From assembly GCA_963693285.1 (NCBI GenBank), contig OY848930.1, positions 2,604,001-2,668,000 on the forward strand: 64,000 nucleotides of DNA. Reading direction: 5' to 3'. This document shows, piece after piece, positions 34,667 to 46,330 of the stretch (the stretch's first letter is position 1; each line of letters starts with the position of its first letter). The notes under the pieces are model-generated. The model did not search any database. It was given only the letters and a program-made list of their open reading frames with translations, and had not been told where the DNA came from. The position numbers and the translations under genes are program-made. The DNA is from Xestospongia muta (lineage: Eukaryota > Porifera > Demospongiae > Haplosclerida > Petrosiidae).

Positions 34667-37600
34667 AGTTAAACAAGATTAGAAATTAACTGTGAAAACT
34701 GGTTAAATAAGCTGATCTAAAGAGTTTAGTAAGTTTATCTGTCTTAAATATACTAATAAACTAGTCTAAATAGGTTAAAACTCTAAAATAAAGAGTTTAA
34801 AGTTTTTAAGAGTTAAAAAAGATTAGAAATTAACTGTGAAAACGGGTTAAATAAGCTGATCTAAAGAGTTTAGTAAGTTTATCTGTCTTAAATATACTAA
34901 TAAAGTAGTCTAAATAGGTTAAAACTCTAAAATAAAGAGTTTAGAGCTTTTTGAAAGATAAAAAAAATTAGAAATTAACTGTGAAAACTGGTTAAATAAG
35001 CTGATCTAAAGAGTTTAGTAAGTTTATCTGTCTTAAATATACTAATAAAGTAGTCTAAAGAGATTAAAACTCTAAAATAAAGAGTTTAGAGCTTTTTAAA
35101 AGTTAAAAAAGATTAGAAATTAACTGTGAAAACGGGTTAAATAAGCTGATCTAAAGAGTTTAGTAAGTTTATCTGTTTTAAATATACTAATAAAGTAGTC
35201 TAAATAGGTTAAAACTCTAAAATAAAGAGTTTAGAGCTTTTTGAAAGTTAAAAAAGATCAGAAATTAACTGTGAAAACTGGTTAAATAAGCTGATTTAAA
35301 GAGTTTAGTAAGTTTATCTGTCTTAAATACACTAATAAAGTAGTCTAAATAGGTTGAAGCTTTAAAATAAAGAGTTTAGAGCTTTTTGAAAGTTAAACAA
35401 GATTAGAAATTAACTGTGAAAACTGGTTAAATAAGCTGATCTAAAGAGTTTAGTAAGTTTATCTGTCTTAAATATACTAAAACTAGTCTAAATAGGTTAA
35501 AACTCTAAAAAAAGAGTTTAAAGTTTTTTAAGAGTTAAAAAAGATTAGAAATTAACTGTGAAAACTGGTTAAATAAGCTGATCTAAAGAGTTTAGTAAGT
35601 TTATCTGTCTTAAATATACTAATAAAGTAGTCTAAATAGGTTAAAACTCTAAAATAAAGAGTTTAGAGCTTTTTGAAAGTTAAAAAAGATTAGAAATTAA
35701 CTGTGAAAACTGGTTAAATAAGCTGATCTAAAGAGTTTAGTAAGTTTATCAGTCTTAAATATACTAATAAAGTAGTCTAAATAGGTTAAAACTCTAAAAT
35801 AAAGAGTTTAGAGATTTTTTAAAGTTAAAAAAGATTAGAAATTAACTGTGAAAACGGGTTAAATAAGCTGATCTAAAGAGTTTAGTAAGTTTATCTGTTT
35901 TAAATATACTAATAAAGTAGTCTAAATAGGTTAAAACTCTAAAATAAAGAGTTTAGAGCTTTCTTAAAGTTAAAAAAGATTAGAAATTAACTGTGAAAAC
36001 TGGTTAAATAAGCTGATCTAAAGAGTTTAGTAAGTTTATCTGTCTTAAATATACTAATAAAGTAGTCTAAATAGGTTAAAACTCTAAAATAAAGAGTTTA
36101 GAGCTTTCTGAAAGTTAAAAAAGATTAGAAATTAACTGTGAAGACTGGTTAAATAAGTTGATTTAATGAGTTTAGTAAGTTTATCTGTCTTAAATATACT
36201 AATAAAGTAGTCTAAATAGGTTAAAACTCTAAAATAAAGAGTTTAGAGCTTTCTGAAAGTTTAAAAAGATTAGAAATTAACTGTGAAAACTGGTTAAATA
36301 AGTTGATCTAAAGAGTTTAGTAATTTTATTTGTTTTAAATATACTAATAAAGTAGTCTAAATAGTTTAAAACTCTAAAATAAAGAGTTTAAAGCTTTTTG
36401 AAAGTTAAAAAGATTAGAAATTAACTGTGAAAATTGGTTAAATAAGTTCATTTAATGAGTTTAGTAAGGTTATCTGTCTTAAATATACTAATAAAGTTGT
36501 CTAAATAGGTTAAAACTCTAAATCAAAGAGTCCAGAGCTTTCTGAAAGTTAAAAAAGATTAGAAATGAACTGTGAAAACTGGTTAAATAAGCTGATCTAA
36601 AGAGTTTAGTAAGTTTATCTGTCTTAAATATACTAATAAAGTAGTCTAAATAGGTTAAAACTCTAAAATAAAGAGTTTAGAGCTTTCTGAAAGTTAAAAA
36701 AGATTAGAAATTAACTGTGAAAACTGGTTAAATAAGCTGATCTAAAGAGTTTAGTAAGTTTATCTGTCTTAAATATACTAATAAAGTAGTCTAAATATGT
36801 TAAAACTCTAAAATAAACAGTTTAGAGATTTTTGAAAGTTAAAAAAGATTAGAAATTAACTGTGAAAACTGGTTAAATAAGCTGATCTAAAGAGTTTAGT
36901 AAGTTTATCTGTCTTAAATATACTAATAAAGTAGTCTTAATAGGTTAAAACTCTAAAATAAAGAGTTTACAGCTTTCTGAAAGTTAAAAATGATTAGAAA
37001 TTAACTGTGAAAACTGTTTAAATAAGCTGATCTAAAGAGTTTAGTAAGTTTATCTGTCTTAAATATACTAATAAAGTAGTCTAAATAGGTTAAAACTCTA
37101 AAATAAAGAGTTTAGAGCTTTTTGAAAGTTAAAAAAGATTAGAAATTAACTGTGAAAACTAGTTAAATAAGGTGATCTAAAGAGTTTAGTAAGTTTATCT
37201 GTCTTAAATATACTAATAAAGTAGTATAAAGAGGTTAAAACTCTAAAATAAAGAGTTTAAAGTTTTTTAAGAGTTAAAAAAGATGAGAAATTAACTGTGA
37301 AAACTGCTTAAATAAGGTGATCTAAAGAGTTTAGTAAGTTTATCTGTCTTAAATATACTAATAAAGTAGTCTAAATAGGTTAAAACTCTAAAATGAAGAG
37401 TTTAGAGCTTTCTGAAAGTTAAAAAAGATTAGAAATTAACAGTGAAAACTGGTTAAATAAGCTGATCTAAAGAGTTTAGTAAGTTTATCTGTCTTAAATA
37501 TACTAATAAAGTAGTCTAAATAGGTTAAAACTCTAAAATAAAGAGTTTACAGCTTTCTGAAAGTGAAAAGAGATGAGAAATTAACAGTGAAAACTGGTTA

Positions 37601-38128
37601 AATAAGCTGATCTAATGAATTTAGTAAGTTTATCTGTCTTAAATATACTAATAAAGTAGTCTAAATAGGTTAAAACTCTAAAATAAAGAGTTTAGAGCTT
37701 TCTGAAAGTTAAAAAGATTAGAAATTAACCATGAAAACTGGTTAAATAAGCTGATCTAAAGAGTTTAGTAAGTTTATCTGTCTTAAATATACTAATAAAG
37801 TAGTCTAAATAGGTTAAAACTCTAAAATTAAGAGTTTAAAGCTTTCTGAAAGTTAAAAAAGATTAGAAATTAACTGTGAAAACTGGTTAAATAAGCTGAT
37901 CTAAAGAGTTTAGTAAGTTTATCTGTCTTAAATATACTAATAAAGTAGTCTACATAGGTTGAAACTCTAAAATAAAGAGTTTAGAGCTTTCTGAAAGTTA
38001 AAAAGATTAGAAATTAACTGTGAAAACTGGTTAAATAAGCTGATCTAAAGAGTTTAGTAAGTTTATCTGTCTTAAATATACTAATAAAGTAGTCTAAATA
38101 GGTTAAAACTCTAAAATAAAGAGTTTAG
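34608..38128 (+). repeat. HOR H, complete copy 2 (3,521 bp)
   Basis: It has 24 monomers plus the 48-bp partial in the same order as copy 1, with 'aatcaaagag' at 36,521 (1,913 bp after the junction) and 'aaaataaaca' at 36,810. The end is 'aatgaagag', 'gtgaaaagagatgag', 'aaccatg', 'ctaaaattaagag', 'gtctacatagg'. Against copy 3 I noticed about seven differences by eye. Confidence 0.88.
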
Positions 38129-38187
38129 AGCCTTTTGAAGTCTAAATAGGTTGAAGCTCTAAAATAAAGAGTTTAGAGCTTTTTGAA
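38092..38187 (+). repeat. 48-bp partial-monomer duplication (H junction 6)
   Basis: Same junction, 3,521 bp after junction 5. It opens an H copy that switches into K after the 'aatgaagag' monomer at 40,911. Confidence 0.93.
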
Positions 38188-40910
38188 AGTTAAACAAGAT
38201 TAGAAATTAACTGTGAAAACTGGTTAAATAAGCTGATCTAAAGAGTTTAGTAAGTTTATCTGTCTTAAATATACTAATAAACTAGTCTAAATAGGTTAAA
38301 ACTCTAAAATAAAGAGTTTAAAGTTTTTAAGAGTTAAAAAAGATTAGAAATTAACTGTGAAAACGGGTTAAATAAGCTGATCTAAAGAGTTTAGTAAGTT
38401 TATCTGTCTTAAATATACTAATAAAGTAGTCTAAATAGGTTAAAACTCTAAAATAAAGAGTTTAGAGCTTTTTGAAAGATAAAAAAAATTAGAAATTAAC
38501 TGTGAAAACTGGTTAAATAAGCTGATCTAAAGAGTTTAGTAAGTTTATCTGTCTTAAATATACTAATAAAGTAGTCTAAAGAGATTAAAACTCTAAAATA
38601 AAGAGTTTAGAGCTTTTTAAAAGTTAAAAAAGATTAGAAATTAACTGTGAAAACGGGTTAAATAAGCTGATCTAAAGAGTTTAGTAAGTTTATCTGTTTT
38701 AAATATACTAATAAAGTAGTCTAAATAGGTTAAAACTCTAAAATAAAGAGTTTAGAGCTTTTTGAAAGTTAAAAAAGATCAGAAATTAACTGTGAAAACT
38801 GGTTAAATAAGCTGATTTAAAGAGTTTAGTAAGTTTATCTGTCTTAAATACACTAATAAAGTAGTCTAAATAGGTTGAAGCTTTAAAATAAAGAGTTTAG
38901 AGCTTTTTGAAAGTTAAACAAGATTAGAAATTAACTGTGAAAACTGGTTAAATAAGCTGATCTAAAGAGTTTAGTAAGTTTATCTGTCTTAAATATACTA
39001 AAACTAGTCTAAATAGGTTAAAACTCTAAAAAAAGAGTTTAAAGTTTTTTAAGAGTTAAAAAAGATTAGAAATTAACTGTGAAAACTGGTTAAATAAGCT
39101 GATCTAAAGAGTTTAGTAAGTTTATCTGTCTTAAATATACTAATAAAGTAGTCTAAATAGGTTAAAACTCTAAAATAAAGAGTTTAGAGCTTTTTGAAAG
39201 TTAAAAAAGATTAGAAATTAACTGTGAAAACTGGTTAAATAAGCTGATCTAAAGAGTTTAGTAAGTTTATCAGTCTTAAATATACTAATAAAGTAGTCTA
39301 AATAGGTTAAAACTCTAAAATAAAGAGTTTAGAGATTTTTTAAAGTTAAAAAAGATTAGAAATTAACTGTGAAAACGGGTTAAATAAGCTGATCTAAAGA
39401 GTTTAGTAAGTTTATCTGTTTTAAATATACTAATAAAGTAGTCTAAATAGGTTAAAACTCTAAAATAAAGAGTTTAGAGCTTTCTTAAAGTTAAAAAAGA
39501 TTAGAAATTAACTGTGAAAACTGGTTAAATAAGCTGATCTAAAGAGTTTAGTAAGTTTATCTGTCTTAAATATACTAATAAAGTAGTCTAAATAGGTTAA
39601 AACTCTAAATTAAAGAGTTTAGAGCTTTCTGAAAGTTAAAAAAGATTAGAAATTAACTGTGAAGACTGGTTAAATAAGTTGATTTAATGAGTTTAGTAAG
39701 TTTATCTGTCTTAAATATACTAATAAAGTAGTCTAAATAGGTTAAAACTCTAAAATAAAGAGTTTAGAGCTTTCTGAAAGTTTAAAAAGATTAGAAATTA
39801 ACTGTGAAAACTGGTTAAATAAGTTGATCTAAAGAGTTTAGTAATTTTATTTGTTTTAAATATACTAATAAAGTAGTCTAAATAGTTTAAAACTCTAAAA
39901 TAAAGAGTTTAAAGCTTTTTGAAAGTTAAAAAGATTAGAAATTAACTGTGAAAATTGGTTAAATAAGTTCATTTAATGAGTTTAGTAAGGTTATCTGTCT
40001 TAAATATACTAATAAAGTTGTCTAAATAGGTTAAAACTCTAAATCAAAGAGTCCAGAGCTTTCTGAAAGTTAAAAAAGATTAGAAATGAACTGTGAAAAC
40101 TGGTTAAATAAGCTGATCTAAAGAGTTTAGTAAGTTTATCTGTCTTAAATATACTAATAAAGTAGTCTAAATAGGTTAAAACTCTAAAATAAAGAGTTTA
40201 GAGCTTTCTGAAAGTTAAAAAAGATTAGAAATTAACTGTGAAAACTGGTTAAATAAGCTGATCTAAAGAGTTTAGTAAGTTTATCTGTCTTAAATATACT
40301 AATAAAGTAGTCTAAATATGTTAAAACTCTAAAATAAACAGTTTAGAGATTTTTGAAAGTTAAAAAAGATTAGAAATTAACTGTGAAAACTGGTTAAATA
40401 AGCTGATCTAAAGAGTTTAGTAAGTTTATCTGTCTTAAATATACTAATAAAGTAGTCTTAATAGGTTAAAACTCTAAAATAAAGAGTTTACAGCTTTCTG
40501 AAAGTTAAAAATGATTAGAAATTAACTGTGAAAACTGGTTAAATAAGCTGATCTAAAGAGTTTAGTAAGTTTATCTGTCTTAAATATACTAATAAAGTAG
40601 TCTAAATAGGTTAAAACTCTAAAATAAAGAGTTTAGAGCTTTTTGAAAGTTAAAAAAGATTAGAAATTAACTGTGAAAACTAGTTAAATAAGGTGATCTA
40701 AAGAGTTTAGTAAGTTTATCTGTCTTAAATATACTAATAAAGTAGTATAAAGAGGTTAAAACTCTAAAATAAAGAGTTTAAAGTTTTTTTTTAGTTAAAA
40801 AAGATGAGAAATTAACTGTGAAAACTGCTTAAATAAGGTGATCTAAAGAGTTTAGTAAGTTTATCTGTCTTAAATATACTAATAAAGTAGTCTAAATAGG
40901 TTAAAACTCT
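38129..40910 (+). repeat. HOR H copy leading into K
   Basis: Colinear with 34,608 onward at offset 3,521 ('aatcaaagag' at 40,042, 'aaaataaaca' at 40,331). At 40,781 the 'gtagtataaagagg' monomer has a run of nine T followed by 'agtt', where other H copies have 'ttttttaagagtt'. The same T-run variant is at 63,252. Confidence 0.87.
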
Positions 40911-43804
40911 AAAATGAAGAGTTTAGAGCTTTCTGAAAGTTAAAAAAGATTAGAAATTAACAGTGAAATCTGGTTAAATAAGCTGATCTAAAGAGTTTAG
41001 TAAGTTTATCTGTCTTAAATATACTAATAAAGTAGTCTAAATAGGTTAAAACTCTAAAATAAAGAGTTTACAGCTTTCTGAAAGTGAAAAAAGATTAGAA
41101 ATTAACAGTGAAAACTGGTTAAATAAGCTGATCTAATGAATTTAGTAAGTTTATCTGTCTTAAATATACTAATAAAGTAGTCTAAATAGGTTAAAACTCT
41201 AAAATAAAGAGTTTAGAGCTTTCTGAAAGTTAAAAAGATTACAAATTAACCATGAAAACTGGTTAAATAAGCTGATCTAAAGAGTTTAGTAAGTTTATCT
41301 GTCTTAAATATGCTAATAAAGTAGTATAAATAGGTTAAAACTCTAAAATAAAGGGTTAAGAGCTTTCTGAAAGTTAAAAAAGATTAGAAATTAACAGTGA
41401 AAACTGGTTAAATAAGCTGATCTAAAGAGTTTAGTAAGTTTATCTGTCTTAAATATACTAATAAAGTAGTCTAAATAGGTTAAAACTCTAAAATAAAGAG
41501 TTTAAAGCTTTCTGAAAGTTAAAAACGATTAGAAATTAACAGAGAAAACTGGTTAAATAAGCTGATCTAAAGAGTTTAGTAAGTTTATCTGTCTTAAATA
41601 TACTAATAAAGTAGTCTAAATAGGTTAAAACTCTAAAATAAAGAGTTCAGAGCTTTTTGAAAGTTAAAAAAGATTAGAAATTAACTGTGAAAACTGGTTA
41701 AATAAGCTGATCTAATGAGTTTATTAAGTTTATCTGTCTTAAATATACTACTAAAGTAGTCTAAATAGGTTAAAACTCTAAAATAAAGAGTTTAGAGCTT
41801 TCTGAAAGTTAAAAAAGATTAGAAATTAACTGGGAAAACTGGTTAAATAAGCTGATCTAAAGAGTTTAGTAAGTTTATCTGTTTTAAATATACTAATAAA
41901 GTAGTCTAAATAGGTTAAAACTCTAAAATAAAGAGTTTAGAGCTTTTTGAAAGTTAAAAAAGATCAGAAATTAACTGTGAAAACTGGTTAAATAAGCTGA
42001 TTTAAAGAGTTTAGTAAGTGTATCTGTCTTAAATACACTAATAAAGTAGTCTAAATAGGTTGAAGCTCTAAAATAAAGAGTTTAGAGCTTTTTGAAAGTT
42101 AAACAAGATTAGAAATTAACTGTGAAAACTGGTTAAATAAGCTGATCTAAAGAGTTTAGTAAGTTTATCTGTCTTAAATATACTAATAAACTAGTCTAAA
42201 TAGGTTAAAACTCTAAAATAAAGAGTTTACAGCTTTCTGAAAGTTAAAAAAGATTAGAAATTAACTGTGAAAACTGGTTAAATAAGCTGATCTAAAGAGT
42301 TTAGTAAGTTTATCTGTCTTAAATATGCTAATAAAGTAGTATAAATAGGTTAAAACTCTAAAATAAAGAGTTTACAGCTTTCTGAAAGTTAAAAAATATT
42401 AGAAATTAACTGTGAAAACTGGTTAAATAAGCTGATCTAAAGAGTTTAGTAAGTTTATCTGTCTTAAATATACTAATAAAGTAGTCTAAATAGGTTAAAA
42501 CTCTAAAATAAAGAGTTTAGAGCTTTCTGAAAGTTAAAAAGATTAGAAATTAACAGTCAAATCTGGTTAAATAAGCTGATCTAAAGAGTTTAGTAAGTTT
42601 ATCTGTCTTAAATATACTAATAAAGTAGTCTAAATAGGTTAAAACTCTAAAATAAAGAGTTTACAACTGTCTGAAAGTTAAAAAAGATTAGAAATTAACA
42701 GTGAAAACTGGTTAAATATGCTGATCTAAAGAGTTTAGTAAGTTTATCTGTCTTAAATATACTAATAAAGTAGTCTAAATAGGTTAAAACTCTAAAATAA
42801 AGAGTTTAGAGCTTTTTGAAATAAAAAAGATTAGAATTTCACTGTGAAAACTGGTTAAATAAGCTGATCTAAAGAGTTTAGTAAGTTTATCTGTCTTCAA
42901 TATACTAATAAAGTAGTCTAAATAGATTAAAACTCTAAAATAAAGAGTTAAAGTTTTTTCAGAGTTAAAAAAGATTAGAAATTAAGTGTGAAAACTGGTT
43001 AAATAAGCTGATCTAAAGAGTTTAGTAAGTTTATCTGTCTTAAATATACTAATAAAGTAGTCTAAATAGGTTAAAACTCTAAATAAAGAGTTTAGAGCTT
43101 TTCGAAATTTAAGAAAGATTAGAAATTAAGTGTGAAGATTGGTTAAATAAGCTGATCTAAAGAGTTTAGTAAGTTTATCTGTCTTAAATATACTAATAAA
43201 GTAGTCTAAATAGGTTAAAACTCTAAAATAAAGAGTTTAGAGCTTTCTGAAAGTTAAAAAAGATTAGAAATTAACTGTGAAAACTGGTTAAATAAGCTGA
43301 TCTAAAGAGTTTAGTAAGTTTATCTGTCTTAAATATACTAATAAAGTAGTCTAAATAGGTTAAAACTCTAAAATAAAGAGTTTAGAGCTTTTTGAAAGTT
43401 AAAAAAGATTAGAAATTAACTGTGAAAACGGTTAAAATAAGCTGATCTAAAGAGTTTAGTAAGTTTATCTGTCTTAAATATACTAATAAAGTAGTCTAAA
43501 TAGGTTAAAACTCTAAAATAAAGAGTTTACAGCTTTCTGAAAGTTAAACAAGATTAGAAATTAACTGTGAAAACTGGTTAAATAAGCTGATCTAAAGAGT
43601 TTAGCAAGTTTATCTGTCTTAAATATACTAATAAAGTAGTCTAAATAGGTTAAAACTCTAAAATAAAGAGTTTAGAGCTTTTTGAAATTTAAAAAAGATT
43701 AGAATTTAACTGTGAAAACTGGTTAAATAAGCTGATCTAAAGAGTTTAGTAAGTTTATCTGTCTTAAATATACTAATAAAGTAGTCTAAATAGGTTAAAA
43801 CTCT
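40911..43804 (+). repeat. HOR K, complete copy (2,894 bp)
   Basis: It has 20 monomers, measured from 'aaaatgaaga' at 40,911 to the next at 43,805. Other markers keep the spacing: 'aaagggttaa' (41,350 and 44,244) and 'actactaaag' (41,750 and 44,644). The tail has 'aacggttaaaataag' (43,427), 'aaacaag', 'agcaag' (43,603) and 'tttgaaatttaaaaaag', after which K restarts directly. The monomer with 'aaactag' carries 'tacagctttctg' here, where the 20-kb and 23-kb copies have 'aaagttttttaagag'. Confidence 0.87.
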
Positions 43805-46330
43805 AAAATGAAGAGTTTAGAGCTTTCTGAAAGTTAAAAAAGATTAGAAATTAACAGTGAAATCTGGTTAAATAAGCTGATCTAAAGAGTTTAGTAAGTT
43901 TATCTGTCTTAAATATACTAATAAAGTAGTCTAAATAGGTTAAAACTCTAAAATAAAGAGTTTACAGCTTTCTGAAAGTGAAAAAAGATTAGAAATTAAC
44001 AGTGAAAACTGGTTAAATAAGCTGATCTAATGAATTTAGTAAGTTTATCTGTCTTAAATATACTAATAAAGTAGTCTAAATAGGTTAAAACTCTAAAATA
44101 AAGAGTTTAGAGCTTTCTGAAAGTTAAAAAGATTAGAAATTAACCATGAAAACTGGTTAAATAAGCTGATCTAAAGAGTTTAGTAAGTTTATCTGTCTTA
44201 AATATGCTAATAAAGTAGTATAAATAGGTTAAAACTCTAAAATAAAGGGTTAAGAGCTTTCTGAAAGTTAAAAAAGATTAGAAATTAACAGTGAAAACTG
44301 GTTAAATAAGCTGATCTAAAGAGTTTAGTAAGTTTATCTGTCTTAAATATACTAATAAAGTAGTCTAAATAGGTTAAAACTCTAAAATAAAGAGTTTAAA
44401 GCTTTCTGAAAGTTAAAAACGATTAGAAATTAACAGAGAAAACTGGTTAAATAAGCTGATCTAAAGAGTTTAGTAAGTTTATCTGTCTTAAATATACTAA
44501 TAAAGTAGTCTAAATAGGTTAAAACTCTAAAATAAAGAGTTCAGAGCTTTTTGAAAGTTAAAAAAGATTAGAAATTAACTGTGAAAACTGGTTAAATAAG
44601 CTGATCTAATGAGTTTATTAAGTTTATCTGTCTTAAATATACTACTAAAGTAGTCTAAATAGGTTAAAACTCTAAAATAAAGAGTTTAGAGCTTTCTGAA
44701 AGTTAAAAAAGATTAGAAATTAACTGGGAAAACTGGTTAAATAAGCTGATCTAAAGAGTTTAGTAAGTTTATCTGTTTTAAATATACTAATAAAGTAGTC
44801 TAAATAGGTTAAAACTCTAAAATAAAGAGTTTAGAGCTTTTTGAAAGTTAAAAAAGATCAGAAATTAACTGTGAAAACTGGTTAAATAAGCTGATTTAAA
44901 GAGTTTAGTAAGTGTATCTGTCTTAAATACACTAATAAAGTAGTCTAAATAGGTTGAAGCTCTAAAATAAAGAGTTTAGACCTTTTTGAAAGTTAAACAA
45001 GATTAGAAATTAACTGTGAAAACTGGTTAAATAAGCTGATCTAAAGAGTTTAGTAAGTTTATCTGTCTTAAATATACTAATAAACTAGTCTAAATAGGTT
45101 AAAACTCTAAAATAAAGAGTTTACAGCTTTCTGAAAGTTAAAAAAGATTAGAAATTAACTGTGAAAACTGGTTAAATAAGCTGATCTAAAGAGTTTAGTA
45201 AGTTTATCTGTCTTAAATATGCTAATAAAGTAGTATAAATAGGTTAAAACTCTAAAATAAAGAGTTTACAGCTTTCTGAAAGTTAAAAAATATTAGAAAT
45301 TAACTGTGAAAACTGGTTAAATAAGCTGATCTAAAGAGTTTAGTAAGTTTATCTGTCTTAAATATACTAATAAAGTAGTCTAAATAGGTTAAAACTCTAA
45401 AATAAAGAGTTTAGAGCTTTCTGAAAGTTAAAAAGATTAGAAATTAACAGTCAAATCTGGTTAAATAAGCTTATCTAAAGAGTTTAGTAAGTTTATCTGT
45501 CTTAAATATACTAATAAAGTAGTCTAAATAGGTTAAAACTCTAAAATAAAGAGTTTACAACTGTCTGAAAGTTAAAAAAGATTAGAAATTAACAGTGAAA
45601 ACTGGTTAAATATGCTGATCTAAAGAGTTTAGTAAGTTTATCTGTCTTAAATATACTAATAAAGTAGTCTAAATAGGTTAAAACTCTAAAATAAAGAGTT
45701 TAGAGCTTTTTGAAATAAAAAAGATTAGAATTTCACTGTGAAAACTGGTTAAATAAGCTGATCTAAAGAGTTTAGTAAGTTTATCTGTCTTCAATATACT
45801 AATAAAGTAGTCTAAATAGATTAAAACTCTAAAATAAAGAGTTAAAGTTTTTTCAGAGTTAAAAAAGATTAGAAATTAAGTGTGAAAACTGGTTAAATAA
45901 GCTGATCTAAAGAGTTTAGTAAGTTTATCTGTCTTAAATATACTAATAAAGTAGTCTAAATAGGTTAAAACTCTAAATAAAGAGTTTAGAGCTTTTCGAA
46001 ATTTAAGAAAGATTAGAAATTAACTGGGAAAACTGGTTAAATAAGCTGATCTAAAGAGTTTAGTAAGTTTATCTGTCTTAAATATACTAATAAAGTAGTC
46101 TAAATAGGTTAAAACTCTAAAATAAAGAGTTTAGAGCTTTCTGAAAGTTAAAAAAGATTAGAAATTAACTGTGAAAACTGGTTAAATAAGCTGATCTAAA
46201 GAGTTTAGTAAGTTTATCTGTCTTAAATATACTAATAAAGTAGTCTAAATAGGTTAAAACTCTAAAATAACGAGTTTAGAGCTTTTTGAAAGTTAAAAAA
46301 GATTAGAAATTAACTGTGAAAACGGTTAAA
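43805..46330 (+). repeat. HOR K, second tandem copy, truncated
   Basis: It follows the previous copy at offset 2,894 as far as 'aacggttaaa' (46,321, partner 43,427), then joins block J. Near 46,024 one short patch differs: 'ctgggaaaactgg' replaces 'gtgtgaagattgg', while both flanks match. Private changes include 'gacctttttg' (near 44,980), 'gcttatc' (near 45,470) and 'aataacgag' (near 46,266). Confidence 0.85.
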
